Shown: in pieces, positions 11,877-23,405 of the stretch | Layout: every line of letters starts with the position of its first letter | Position numbering within the stretch: the first letter of the stretch is position 1 | NCBI GenBank assembly: GCA_035048495.1 | Contig: CM068553.1 | Span: 20,647,190-20,711,189 of the forward strand | Direction of reading: 5' to 3' | Length of the DNA stretch: 64,000 nucleotides | From: Euptelea pleiosperma | Lineage: Eukaryota; Streptophyta; Magnoliopsida; Ranunculales; Eupteleaceae | Translations under genes and position numbers: made by a program | The notes under the pieces: generated by a model | The model's input: only the letters and a program-made list of their open reading frames with translations | Told to the model about the DNA's origin: nothing | The model's database searches: none

Positions 11877-12057
11877 CAAGGTTTTAAATTTCGGCCAAAA
11901 TACCAAAATTTCAGTTCTGGTGAGTACCAAAATCCCTGAAATATAGCTTTCTAAAGCGAAATCCACATAAATTTGGAAATTTTGTGTGAGATTTCAGCCG
12001 AAATTTCAGTTTTGGACCTCACCAAAATGGTTACCAAAGACAAAATTTAAAACCTTG
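11877..12057. mobile_element. Small MITE-like inverted-repeat element (about 181 bp)
   Basis: The left end CAAGGTTTTAAATTT and the right end AAATTTAAAACCTTG are exact inverse 15-mers. The body has further partly symmetric pieces (CAAAATTTCAG / GAAATTTCAG). It carries no coding capacity. Its end resembles the putative hAT terminus at 14461-14469 (CAAACCTTG), so it may be a hAT-type MITE. No convincing target-site duplication was found. Confidence 0.55.
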
Positions 12058-12904
12058 GTCTGAGGCTTCTTGTGCAAATTTTCTGTGGTGTTGGTGTTAG
12101 TGTCATCGTCATCTAGTACCTGTGCTCCAACAGATCCCTTTCTAGGAAGCATATAGTGCAATAAACTGCTGAAAACCCTGACGAATCCCATCGAAAAGAT
12201 CAATAAACGGAAAATATTCAAGAAACTGAGATCAAAAGAGGTTTCAAATAGAAAACCTAGAACTACTAACATCAAAATCGAAACCCCAAGCCCTAACCTT
12301 AACCTTAATCCATACCCTAATCTAAACTCAACCCCAGATCTAGGGTTTTTAAAGAAATCCAAAGTGGAGAAGCAAAGCAAATAAGATTTGACTAACGGAG
12401 AAAATATTCATTAATAAAGAAGAAAAAATAAAGAACTTACCAATTAGAACTTTGTTGTAGCAAAGAATGGGAGGATTCCAACAGTGATGAAAGAGACAAT
12501 GAAATTGAGAGGGATAGATTGAGAGAGATTGAGAGAGAGAGCTTGGGAGAAATTGAGAGGGATAGATTGAGAGAGTTGAATTGATCTTACTGCCTGATTG
12601 AACTGGAGATGATGGCGACCGTCTTACTGCCTGACTGAACTGGAGATGATGGCAACCAAGAGAAGGAGCGACAGTCACGACGGGTTGCACGGCGGCATTT
12701 TGTGGTCACAGCGGCGGCGATGGTGGTCACAACAACAGTGGCAGGTGGCTGTTCGTGCGAGAGAGAGAGAGAATGAGAAGTTGGAGAGATCGAGAGATGG
12801 AGAGGAAGAGAGATGAAGAGGAAGAGACAAGAGAGATGGAGAAGTTGAATAGTGCGAGTTTGAATAGTGTTGAGTAGTTGCGCGCGGGCAACTTATATTT
12901 GTTT
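12058..12904. other. Low-complexity CACTA interior
   Basis: The stretch holds a run of CCTAACCTTAACC-type sequence near 12290-12345 and GA-rich runs near 12480-12870 that create spurious open frames on both strands. No gene is recognised. Confidence 0.4.
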
Positions 12905-13279
12905 TAGGTCACGATTTTGGAAAAACCCGTGGTTTAAATGCTAAGACGGCATATGACTATAGTTTTAGTAAATATCGTGGCCACTTGGCATCACTTTAGG
13001 TTACGGGTTTTACTACGACCGCAGTTTTTCGTGTTTCAAATAATGTGGTCATACGCCACGGTTTTAACAAATACCGTGGTCAGAAGGGATCATACTACGG
13101 ATTTAGTAAAAAATGTGGTCAGTTTAAAGCACTTTAAGCTACGGATATACTAAAATCGTAGTCTTTTATTTTTTTTAATTATTTTTATTTTTAATTAGAC
13201 CTTTAAGCTTCGTTTTTTAATAAAACTATAGTCTATCTATTTTTTAATAGTGTAGTCTAAACCGTATTATGTAGTAGTG
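12905..13279. repeat. CACTA right terminal and subterminal repeats
   Basis: Multiple copies of ACGGTTTTAGTAAAACCGTGGTC-like motifs in both orientations lead to the terminal TGTAGTAGTG. They mirror the left-end array. Confidence 0.7.
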
Positions 13280-13282
13280 TGT

Positions 13283-14336
13283 ACAAGATGGGTTGAAAGA
13301 AATAAACCATATTATTCATAATATTAGAGAAACAATAAAATTTATTAAACATTTAACACCACGTATACATAAATTTCGTGAACTTGTTACTGAATTAGGG
13401 TTAAATGTTGCTAAGGAGTTGCCCCTAGATGTTTCTACTAGATGAAACTCCACTTATCTAATGTTGGAGTCTACATTAGAGTTCAAAGAAGTTTTTTCTC
13501 GATTAGGAATAGAAGATTCAAATTATAAAACTATCCCTTTAAATGATGATTGGAGTAGAGCAGTTAAGGCCTATGAATTTTTAAAAAGATTTTATAAAGC
13601 TATAAATAAATTTTCAGGAACTAAATATCCAACTATACATTTATTTTTACCCGAAATAGTTAAAATACATATAAAATTGGTAGAGAAATTAAATGATGAA
13701 GATCCATTTTGTAGAGAAATGGCTAAAAAAATGAAGGATAAATTTGATAAGTATTGGCAGAATTATAATCCAATTATTGAATTTGCTATAATATTCGATC
13801 CTCAATATAAGAAGTTATACTTAGACTTTGCTTTAAAAAAATTATATGGACAAGATGAGGTAGATATACGAAGTACTAAATATATTAGAAATCTTAGAAG
13901 TCTTTATGAAGAGTATAGTGCAAAATTTAGTACACCTAATGCAACAATGACAAATGTTGATAACAATGGTGTGTCAAGTTTGATGCCTAACAATGAAGAG
14001 GATGAGTTTTTTATGTATGAAGTAGAAATGACCCAGAACACCTCTATAGAAGTAAAATCAGAATTAGATCAATACTTGGAAGAAGAAAAAGAAAAGAGGT
14101 CTCCAACATTTGATATATTGCTTTGGTGGAAGGTCCATTCAAGAAAATATCCAATTTTATCGATGACAGCTCGTGATATTTTAGCAATTCCAGTTTCGAC
14201 AGTTGCTTCCGACTCTGCATTTAGCACTGGAGGAAGAGTACTAGACCAGTTTAGGAGCTGTTTAAAATCAGATACTGTAGAAGCCTTGGTTTGTAGTCAA
14301 GATTGGATTCGTTTAGGACAACGTGATGATTCATAG
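13283..14336 (+). pseudogene. hAT transposase, 3' half with dimerisation domain
   Basis: This continues the transposase split by the CACTA element. It opens with QDGLKEI, passes an in-frame TGA where the family has the Trp of STRWNSTY (13443-13445), then runs open from 13461 for 291 codons to the stop at 14336. It contains the DUF4413-like stretch (KRFYKAINKFSGTKYPTIHL, then FDPQYKKLYLDFAL) and the C-terminal hAT dimerisation domain (FDILLWWKVHSRKYPILSM, then IPVSTVASDSAFSTGGRVLD). This half is much better preserved than the 5' half. Because of the stop, the broken 5' half and the 12.5 kb insertion, no transposase can be made from the locus, although the 291-codon frame could in principle give a truncated dimerisation-domain peptide. 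Confidence 0.88.
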
Positions 14337-14460
14337 ATATGTTAAATTTAGATATATTGAAAGATGACGTATATAGTTAAATACATAACAAATTTATAAT
14401 ATGTCACTTATTTTATCGTGTTTTTATCGAGATTTTAAAATACCAAAAATGTTTTGTTTT

Positions 14461-14469
14461 CAAACCTTG
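14461..14469 (+). other. Putative 3' terminus of the hAT element
   Basis: CAAACCTTG lies about 125 bp after the transposase stop and resembles the end of the MITE at 11877-12057. The matching left end and 8-bp duplication are outside the window, so this is only a suggestion. Confidence 0.3.
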
Positions 14470-14625
14470 GTACGGTGAACGCCTATGATGAAAAATCTAG
14501 GACCATTCATTGAAACATCCACGTAGATTAAACTGAGGAAAAACGTTCACCAAACCAAGTGCATTTTTTAAACCATATACTTTTTACTTAAAAAAATTCT
14601 TATTTGTTAATGTTCTTGTTCTAGG

Positions 14626-14895
14626 CCCTGGCCCTACCCTGGCCCTTAAAGGTAGGGTTAGGGCCTAACCAGTTCAGGCCCTGCAAGGACTAAGGCCGGG
14701 CTAGGGCCTTACCCTTATAAGTGAGGGTAGGGCTAGGGCCGGGCTAGGCCTTACCCTGACCCGGCCCTTTGACAGGCTTAGGGATAATGGATCGAAGGAT
14801 TGGGCATGGGTCATGGGTCATGGGCATGGGTCATGGGTCTTGGGTATGTGTCATGGGTCATGGGTCATGGGCTTGGGTCATGGGCCAAGATAGAT
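14626..14895. repeat. GC-rich GGGCCCTA-type repeat block and CATGGGT minisatellite
   Basis: From 14626 to 14770 there are diverged, partly palindromic copies of GGGCTAGGGCC / GGCCCTACCC. From about 14800 to 14890 there is a 7-9 bp minisatellite (TCATGGG units), which also occurs at about 26085-26180 at the same place in another LTR copy. Confidence 0.7.
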
Positions 14896-15462
14896 AGAGA
14901 GAGAAATAGGAGAGAGGTGAGAGAAAAATACAAAAATAATAACATTTGAGGGTTTTGAACCCTGGTCTTCTTTATTCTCTCTCGTCCGCTTCACCAATTA
15001 GTCAAACTTATCATTTGATGTCAATTGGTGTGGCCTTTAACACCTAAGTCCTTCTCTTGGTCTTCAGCTATTTTTCTCTCTCTTAGTCATTGTTCCGACT
15101 CTATGATCCTCTAGCTTTGCCCGTACATGTCTTCTATCTTTTTATCCTAGCCTGCTGGCTCTTTAAGCTTTGATAGAAGTCTTCTATTATAGATAGTGGG
15201 CCCACCAGTCCTCGAGAATCACCCGATAGGGTCTCCTACAAGTGAAAAAGTACGTAATGAGATAACTAAAACGGCTTGATACTAGACTATCCGAAATGCG
15301 TATATTTCATGCAAATAGTCGATTTTCATCTAAAGAATGCGTTCTACGCAATGGAAGAAACTCTTACGTTGAAAGGTCGACGAAAAGACAAGTTTTACGT
15401 AGGAGAATGTGACATTGCTATAAGGTTAATGGCTTAAAATAAGCACTTTTGAGCGAATATCA
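14790..15462 (-). mobile_element. LTR fragment, TGATATTCGC family (5' end of LTR, reverse)
   Basis: The block ends GAGCGAATATCA, the inverse of the family's LTR start, and is collinear with 26085-26759. Its other side stops in the minisatellite, so the promoter half of the LTR is missing. Confidence 0.75.
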
Positions 15463-16840
15463 TTATTTCAAATTGTAATCTCCATTTATCCCACTTTCTA
15501 AAAGACTCTAGGCTACGATTTCTATAAATATAACTCCTCTCTGGCTTTATAAAAGACACTTGTACACTTTAGAATACAGATAAGAAAGTTTTATTTATCA
15601 AGAGTGTCCATTCGAAGAGCAAAGCCTTTAGTTCTCATAAATATCTTATGAGCTTTTCTCTTCTAGATCAAAGTCAAAAGCTTTATCTCTTACTAGCTTA
15701 GGTCTTCCACATAGAATCTTGACCTAGTAGTCTGAGAGTATCAGTGCGTCTCAACACTATTTGAGCGACTTAGGGTTCAAGGTGTACTGAATCCTTTACC
15801 TTCAGCAAAGGCTAGAGAGTTGAGAATTAAAATCGGAGTGGCTGATCGAAGGTAGGTTTAGGGTGTATTAAACTGAACAAGCGGACAAGGCTTCTTGGTT
15901 GGGAGGGCACACATGGATTCATAGCATTGATTCAGAGGACGTGGATGCATCGGCAGTAGGCCTCGGCTAAGGTTGAAAGCTATATTTGCAACGGTGCTGC
16001 ATAGGTAACCTTTGTTTCGTTTAACTTTTCAATTAGTGATACTTTCCGTCAAGACGTGGTCCCGTGGCTTTTTCTTTGGCTAAGGTTTCCACGAAAAAAT
16101 TGCTTGTCTTGTGTGATTGTTTGTTTGTATTCCGCCATCTATCTGGTTTAGACCAAACGACGAAAAAGAAAATATACCACGGAGGTATATTCAATTTAAG
16201 TCGGTTGTGTTGGTATTCGACCTAGTACACTGAGCTTGTTCCTCTTATTGATCAAAGTCAAGTGCTTGATCCATTCCTCAGCTTAGGTCTTCCACTTAGA
16301 TATTCGACCTAGTAGCCTGAGTGTACCAGTGTGACTCAACACCTTTGAGCAACCTAGGGTTCATGGTGTACTGAATCCTTCACCTTCGGCAAAGGCAAGA
16401 GTGTTAAGAATTAAGATCGGAGCAGCCGATCAACGGTAGGTTTGGGGTGTACCAAACTGAACAAGCGAACAAGGCTTCTTGGCTGAAAGGGCACGTGTGG
16501 ATTCATAACGTTGATTCAGAGGACATGGACGCATCGGCAGTAGGCCTTGGCTAAGGTTGGAAGTTGTATTTGCAACGGTGCTGCGTAGGTAACCTTTATT
16601 TCGTTTAACTTTCCAGTTAGTGCTGGACGTGGTCCCGTGGTTTTCCTTGGCTAAGGTTTCCACGCTAAAAACTCTTTGTCTTGTGGATGTTTGATTGTTG
16701 TTCTGCTAAATCTATTGATTAGATCAATCGACAAAAAGATAATATACCACGGATGTATATTTGATTTGAGTTGGTTGTGATAATCCTTTTATCAATCAAT
16801 TAAGGCATGCGAGTTTATCACCTTACTTTGAATAGTAAAC
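15463..16840 (+). mobile_element. Ty1/copia-type LTR fragment with 580-bp internal tandem duplication
   Basis: The sequence is homologous to the inverse strand of 48600-49400. Shared features are a TATA region (TCTATAAATATAA at about 15519), the CCACGTC...AAGCCTTGTTCGC region and the ACCACGGAGGTATATT segment. A unit of roughly 580 bp appears twice (about 15667-16205 and 16245-16780) with around ten percent divergence by eye. The true 5' end is cut off by the LTR fragment at 15462. There is no coding sequence. Confidence 0.6.
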
Positions 16841-16859
16841 TTGGGTTAGGTTAGATTAA

Positions 16860-17450
16860 TTTTTGAGATTTAAAGGAAATAGGGTTTAGAAAGGGGAGAG
16901 AAAATAAAGATAAATGAGAGAAAAATGCTAACAAAGGGTCTTGAACCTTAGTCTCTAACTTGGTCTTTTGCAAGCTTCACCAACTAAACAAGCATTCATC
17001 TTGTGTTAATTGTTTAGGCTTTAATTTCCTTAGCATCTTCTCTCGTGGCTTGATTCTCTTACTCTCTTGGTCGTCTCTTTGGTTCTTCGATCCTCTAACT
17101 CTGTCCGCATTCGACCTATAGCTTCTTGTCTTTATCTTATTGGCTCTTTAGATTTGGTCATAGGCTCTATAGGTCAGTTGTGGGCCACTTATCCATCAAA
17201 ATTGTCCAAATTGTGTCCCTGTGATAAAAGAAGCGCGTAATGAGATTTAATCAAAATGGCTTTATATTAGACTATCAGAAATGTGTATATTTCATATGAA
17301 TAGTCGATTTTCGTCTAAATAATGTGTTCTACGCAATGGAAGAAACTTTTACATTGAAAAGTCGACGAAAATAAAAGTTTTAAGTAGGAGAATGTGACAC
17401 CACTAAAAGGATAATGGCTTAAAATAAGCACTTTTGAGCGAATATCAAAA
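16860..17450 (-). mobile_element. 3' LTR fragment (reverse) of a TGATATTCGC-family element
   Basis: The block ends GAGCGAATATCA at 17450 and closely matches 19140-19695. It is followed directly by the inverse of the polypurine-tract region seen before the 3' LTR at 41212 (CCCCAACCAGCATAT), so this is the 3' LTR of a reverse-oriented element. Confidence 0.75.
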
Positions 17451-18090
17451 TCCCCAACCAGCATATATATTGCCAATCATTGGCAATTAGTGCGAGATAA
17501 GTGAGCTCATAAGGGCTTAGCATATGCTGGAAAACTTATTCTCATTACTCAGAAAAACTCTGTTTTTGTCATTTTATTTCAAGGATGTAAGAAATCATTC
17601 ACAAATTAGAGCTTAGTCAGTAAAATGTAACATGTCTACAGATGGATATTTAAACTAAAAGATTACTAAGACTCAACGTGTGTGTGTGCTCAACATCATC
17701 CTTATCTAGTAGTAAAGATTCTCCAATCACCTCAAAGACTGTATGCTTCAATCTCAATTCTCACTTATTTACCACTCAGGAGTGAATCACTCATAAATGA
17801 TTTCGTTCTTTTTTTCTCTCAACTTATATATAAGCAGATATATATTAGTATAAAAATAAAGCATCTCAAGTATATTTTTATTAAAGGAATGACATTTTTA
17901 GAGGCTTTCTGAAGATATCATGATTGGAATGTCATGTCACTTACGAGCAATGTCAAATTCAGATTATTACAAAAGAACCTTCTCTATATCCATTTGAGAC
18001 ATCACTAATGGAAGTGCAAACCCTAGAAAATAATATAGGATATCTTTCTAACCAAACAGACCTTTTTTGCTTACCTAACATCTACACCCA
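17451..18090. mobile_element. Rearranged internal region of a TGATATTCGC-family element
   Basis: Positions 17451 to about 17935 are the reverse complement of about 40735-41211, the 3' part of the internal region. Positions about 17945-18080 match about 40085-40230 in the forward direction. The orientation switch near 17940 shows an internal inversion or template switch relative to the copy at 34023-42198. No part of the 613-codon ORF remains. Confidence 0.65.
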
Positions 18091-18094
18091 AAAA

Positions 18095-18318
18095 ATGTTT
18101 TAAAAATCATTTTCCACCATTCTCATCTCTCCACCATTTTCATCATTTTCTTACTTGCTTTCTTTAATGTTACTTCTCTAACCCGAGTGCAGATTCGACA
18201 TCCGACCTACCGCTATGCAATCAAGTATTGATTTTTGCAGGAAATAAAGTTTCGGATCTTTACAAATTTTGTTGAGCCAAGGGTTTCCGAATCCAACGAC
18301 CGGAAAAACCTTGTTTCA
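18095..18318 (+). mobile_element. LTR 3'-end fragment (forward) with adjacent primer-binding-site motif
   Basis: The fragment contains the conserved U5 sequence CCCGAGTGCAGATTCGACA and ends CTTGTTTCA at 18318. After two bases (AA) comes TGGCGCCGTTCG at 18321, which resembles the tRNA primer-binding site used by plant Tat/Athila-type Ty3/gypsy elements. It is the only copy in the window where the LTR end and a plausible primer-binding site are still joined. Confidence 0.6.
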
Positions 18319-18320
18319 AA

Positions 18321-18336
18321 TGGCGCCGTTCGATGG
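18321..18336 (+). other. Candidate primer-binding site
   Basis: TGGCGCCGTTCGATGG begins two bases after a canonical LTR CA end. The first ten bases equal the start of the primer-binding site common in plant Ty3/gypsy Tat-lineage elements, and later bases diverge. Confidence 0.5.
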
Positions 18337-18344
18337 AGAAGGGA

Positions 18345-19695
18345 AGGCAGAGACTCCAATTTTTTTATTTTTATCTTTATTTTTATTTTACCTTTTTTTC
18401 TTTTGTGCTAGGAGAGAAGGTAAGAAAGAGATGGAAATTAGAAGGGGGGACCTAAGGGGAATAAGCCATGAGTCGCCTTTTATAGGGAGAGAGTGCCATT
18501 TGTGGGTTAATGCCCATCCGTCTTTTTAGAAATATTTTTTTTTAAAAATTACCTTTAGAATTTTAAGATCACCTTTTATTGCTTTTTGGAAAGTTTCTTT
18601 AGAGACAAAATTCCTTTTTTGTAAGAAATTTCCTTTTTCTTCAAAGTTTTGGACTTTTCTAGTAAAAAAAATATTTTTAACATGTTTCAAGCTTGCGAGT
18701 TTCCAAAACAACATGTCAACTCTCTTATGTAAAAGTAAACATTCTTTTTATGAAAGAAAATTTCTTTTAAAATTGAAACCATTATATATTTCCAAAATCT
18801 TTTCAAATCCAAGAGAAAATTTGTACTTTTTGAAAACTCAACATTTCTAATGCATTTGTGATCTAGACCATCCATTTTGGTGGGCCCTTAATGGACACAC
18901 CACCCATGCATGCTAAAATCACCTTCCATTGGACAACCGTTTATCTTGTAGATCGTGTGGCGATCTCATGGTGAATGGGTGTGATGATGGAAATTTAGTG
19001 GTTGATTGGATGGATGAGCAGGTGGATGATCGGATTGTGAAGATGCTGATGAGAGATGGGTGGTGATGATCCGCCAAGGTGGGCCGTGGGATAGAGTGAT
19101 GGTGATAGGAGAGAGGATCGGATGGTTGAGATTGAAAGGAGAGAGGGTTTAGAGAGGGGAGAGAAAAAATAGAGATAAATGAGAGAAAAATGCTAACAAA
19201 GGGTCTTGAACCCTGGTCTCTGACTTGGTCTTTTGCAACTTCACCAACTGAACAAGCCTTCATCTTGTGTTAATTGTTTAGCCTCTTCTCTCGTGGCTTG
19301 ACTTTCCTATTCTCTTGGTCGTATCTTTGGTTCTTCGATCCTCTGACTTTGCCCGCATTCGACTTATAGCTTCTTGTCTTTACCTTGTTGGCTCTTTAGC
19401 TTTGGTCATAGGCTCTGTAGGTCAGTTGTGGGCTACCCATTCATCAAAATTGTCCAAATGGGGTCCCTATGATAAAAGAAGCGCGTAATGAGATTTAATC
19501 AAAATGGCTTTATATTAGACTATCAAAAATGTGTATATTTCATACGAATAGTCGATTTTCATCTAAAGAATGTGTTCTACGCAATGAAAAAAACTCTTAC
19601 GTTGAAAAGTCGACGAAAATAAAAGTTTTAAGTAGGAGAATGTGATACCTTTAAAAGGATAGTGGCTTAAAATAACAACTTTTGAGCGAATATCA
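18345..19695 (-). mobile_element. Long-LTR copy, TGATATTCGC family (reverse)
   Basis: On the minus strand it starts TGATATTCGCTCAAAAGT at 19695. It holds a TATA box read as CCCTATAAAAGG near 18478-18489 and a pyrimidine-rich leader, and it stops near 18345 without the U5 end. The first bases to its right belong to a copia gag gene, so it either inserted into or truncated that element. Confidence 0.65.
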
Positions 19696-22600
19696 TGTAT
19701 GAAAAACTCTCTGCCTCAAATAAGGTTTTTCTGATGGAGAGATTGTTCAACATGAAGATGGCTGATAATGGCAGTGTGCCTACACATCTCAACGAATTCA
19801 ATAGGGTTACGACCCAGTTGGAATCCGTTGGCATTAGCTTCGAAGATGAAGTCAGGGCTCTTTTGATTTTATCAGGGTTACCAGACAGCTGGGATAGTCT
19901 TGTAATGGTAGTGCGCAACTCTTCGGGAATAGGAACACTAAAGTACGATGATGGCGTAAGCATAATCCTAAGTGAGGAAGCTCACAGACGATCCTCAGGT
20001 TCTTCGGGTGGAACATCAGGGAATGCCCTGAGTGTTGAAGAAAGAGGAAAGAAGACGAGCAGAGGAGGCAAAAGTAACAGTTGATCAAAATCAAAACCCG
20101 GCAAATCCAGAACCCCTTTTTTGAAGGGAGATAGCGGTTACAGGAACAACGGCAAAAATGGGCACATAAAAAGAGATTGTAGAGCTCCAAAGAAGCAGAC
20201 AGAGAACAACCATCAAGGAAGTAAAGATTCAGTAAATATTTCTGATGAAAATGTTTATGATGCGTTAATTTTATCATGTGATAATCGGTATGAATCTTGG
20301 GCAGTAGATTCTGGTGCATCCTTTCATGCTACTTCGCACAGAGATACTCTTCATAACTATGTACAGGGTGACTTCGGAAAAATCTATTTAGGCGATGATG
20401 AACCATGCAGTATTGTTGGAAAGGATGATGTACAAATAAATCTATCAAACGGAATAGTACTGAAGTTGAAAGATGTCAGGCATGTGCCTAGTCTAAAAAG
20501 AAATCTGATATCGATTGGCCAGCTTGCGGATTCGGGATACATGGCAACCTTCACTAGTGATTCATGGAAAGTTACAAAAGGGGCTATGGTGATGCTCGGG
20601 GAAAGAAAGAAGGCACACTCTATGTGACTTCTAGTTCTAACAGTGCCATTACAGCTACATCATCAGGGGTGGACACGAGCATGTGGCATCGCATGCTTGG
20701 GTATATGAGCAAGAAAGGGATGAAGGTATTACTTTCTAATGGAAAGTTACCTGGGCTAAAGTCTGTAGATCTAAATCTTTGTGAAGATTTCATCTATGGA
20801 AAGCAGAGAAAGGTCAGTTTCTCAAAGGCCAGAAAAACTCCAAAGTCAGAACGGCTAGAACTGGTTCACACTGATGTGTGGTGACCAGCCCAGGTATCCT
20901 CTCTTGGTGGCTCTCATTATTTCGTTACTTTCATTGATGATGCTACTAGAAAGCTTTTGGTTTAGTTTTTGAAATAGAAATTAGATGTATTTGATGTGTT
21001 CAAGAAATGGAAAGCTCTGGTTGAGAATAAAATAGGTCAGAAGCTTAAGTGTCTAAGATCAGATAATGGAGGACAATATTACGGCGATGAGGTCAAAAAA
21101 TATTGTGTGGATAACGGAATTAGTAGACAGAAAATGATTCCCAGAACATCTCAGCAAAACGGTGTGGCTAAACGCATGACTAGGATGATCCTAGAACGTG
21201 CCAGGAGCATGAGGATCCATTCGAGCTTGCCAAAATAATTTTGGGCATATGTTGTGAATACTGCGGTTTATTTGATCAATCGAGGACCGTCAGTTGTTTT
21301 GGATGGTGGATTGCCAGAGGAGGCTTAGACTGGAAAAGAGGTAAACCTCTCGCACATAAAAATATTTGGTTGTACCTCTTATGTCCATATTGATTCTAAG
21401 AACAGAAATAAACTAGATCCAAAATCTAGAAATGGCACCTTTATTGGATATGGCATTAATGAATTTAGTTACTGATTTTGGGATGAAGAAAATCAAAAAA
21501 TCATTAGAAGCAAAGATGTCAGATTCAATGAAAATGTCATGTATAAGAATAGATTAGAACAACAAAATGAAAAGAAAGAGAATAAAGAATTTGTAGAACT
21601 TGAGGAGATATCTAGCAGAGATGTTCTAAAACATTAAGAAGAAAACCTACAGGTAGAACCGCAGACTCCTCTCCTTGAGAGGAGACCATCCAGGGTCATT
21701 AGACCCCCAACTCATTATTCACCTTCTCTACATTATTTATTGTTGACTAACAATGGTGAACCAAAATGTTATGAAGAAGCTTTGCAAGATGAAACCAACA
21801 GTAAGAGGGAGTATGCCATGGAAGAGGAGATGGATTCTCTATTATCAAATAAAATATGGGATCTGGTTCAACTACCTACTGGAAAGGCAGTGTTGCATAA
21901 CAAGTGGGTTTACAAGTTAAAGGAAGAACATGACAGTACCAAGCGATACAAGGCCAGGTTGGTTGTAAATGGGTTTCAACAGAAGGCAGGTATTGGCTAC
22001 ACTAAAAAAATTTCTCCTTTTGTTAACATATCTACTATTAGATCAGTCTTAAGCATTATGGCTGTGAAAGACTTGCATTTGGAATAACTGGATGTAAAAA
22101 CTGTGTTTCTTCATGGCAACTTAGAAAAAGACATTTACATGCATCAGCCACATGGGTATATTGTTCCAAAGAAGTAGAAGATGGTATGTAAACTCAAAAA
22201 TAGTTTATACGATTTGAAACAGGCCCCCGTCAGTGGTATAAGAAATTCGATAGTTTTTTATCCAGTAATGGCTTTGATAGATGTCATGTGGATCATTGTT
22301 GTTATTTCAAGAAGTTTAAAAATTCTTATCTCATACTGCTTTTGTATGTAAATGATATGCTTGTTGCAGGATCAAGCATGGATGAGATTTCAAATCTCAA
22401 GGAACAGCTGTCAAAGAAATTTGCTATGAAGGATTTGGGTGCTGTAAAATAAATCCTCGGCATGCGAATTAGTAGGGACAGGACAAATAGGAAGCTGAAG
22501 TTGTCTCAGGCTGAGTATGTTGTAAAGGTAGTCAAGAGGTTCAATATGGAAGGTGCTAAGCCAATCAGCACCCCATTGGCCAGTCACTTCAAGCTTTCTA

Positions 22601-23315
22601 AAGAACAGGGCACATCGACACAGGAAGAACGTGATTACATGGCTAAAACACCATATGCCTCAGTCATTGGTAGCTTGATGTACGTTATGGTTTGTACGAG
22701 ACCAGACATTACTCAAGCAGTGGGAGTTGTTAACAGATTTATGAACAACCCAGGAAAGGAGCATTGGGAAGTGGTCAAGTGGATTCCATGATATCTGAGA
22801 GGCACTAAAGATGCAGCACTGTACTATGGAGGATCGAAAATCAGCCTATAGGGATACGTTGATTCAGATCTAGCAGGGGACATTGAGGGAAGGAAGAGCT
22901 CGACAGGGTATGTGTTTACTTTGGGCAATGCGGCAGTCAGTTGGGTCTCACAGTTACAGAAGATAGTCAGTGTTCCGACGACAGAGGCAGAGTACGTTGC
23001 TGCAACGGAAGCTTGTAAGGAAATGGTCTAGTTACAAGTCTTTTTAAGAGAACTAGGAAAGGAACAGGAGAGTTGTAAGCTCTAAAGCGACAGTCAGAGT
23101 GCAATTCACCTTGCTAAGAATTCAACGTTTCACTCAAGGACCAAGCACATCGATATCAAGTATCACTTCATACGAACCATGTTGGAGGATGGACTATTTA
23201 GTTTGAAGAAGATCCACACGAGTCAGAACCCTGCGGATCTATTTACCAAGGTGGTTACTATAGAGAAACTGAAGACTTGTTCAGTTTCTATTGGTCTTCA
23301 TACTTAGAAGCCAAG
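19696..23315 (+). pseudogene. copia gag-pol polyprotein pseudogene
   Basis: The gag matrix region (19696-20084) reads MERLFNMKMADNGSVPTHLN. Next comes a zinc knuckle with only HIKRDC intact, its first two Cys being replaced (Tyr and Asn near 20142-20151). Protease follows with DSGAS (about 20308). The pre-integrase and integrase region (20640-21240) contains CLRSDNGGQYY. Reverse transcriptase (21840-22450) has KWVYKLK and a YVND box at 22345-22356 in place of YVDD. The RNase H region (22850-23250) has DSDLAG and FHSRTKHIDIKYHFIR. At least ten in-frame stops and a frame change near 20600 disable it. The altered YVDD alone would abolish reverse transcription. The pol portion is otherwise full length, so the element died by point mutation after the 5' truncation or alongside it. 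Confidence 0.9.
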
Positions 23316-23405
23316 GAGGAGATTCACATCGAGGTCCCTATGGATGACATTCCAGATACAGCAAGATCATTGGATTTGTTTGTGGTCAGTCTCGAAGTGG
23401 GAGAT

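Larger units (their letters stand above)
754..13279. mobile_element. CACTA (En/Spm-type) DNA transposon with captured gene fragments, 12,526 bp
   Basis: The left end reads CACTACTACA and the right end reads TGTAGTAGTG, its exact 10-bp inverted complement. The element is flanked by the 3-bp target-site duplication TGT (751-753 and 13280-13282). Removing the element and one TGT joins the two halves of the hAT coding sequence in frame, which independently proves the boundaries. Both ends carry arrays of short subterminal repeats. I recognise no TNP2-type transposase, so the copy is probably non-autonomous. The interior holds minus-strand host-gene fragments, a small MITE and a solo LTR inserted later. 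CACTA elements move by cut-and-paste, and gene-fragment capture is known for the superfamily. Confidence 0.92.

Noticed and set aside
12290..12350. Telomere-like CCTAACCTTAACC run
   Set aside because: It is short, irregular and not the plant CCCTAAA unit. The same holds for CCTAACCCTAACCC at 60505-60522 in the copia LTR.
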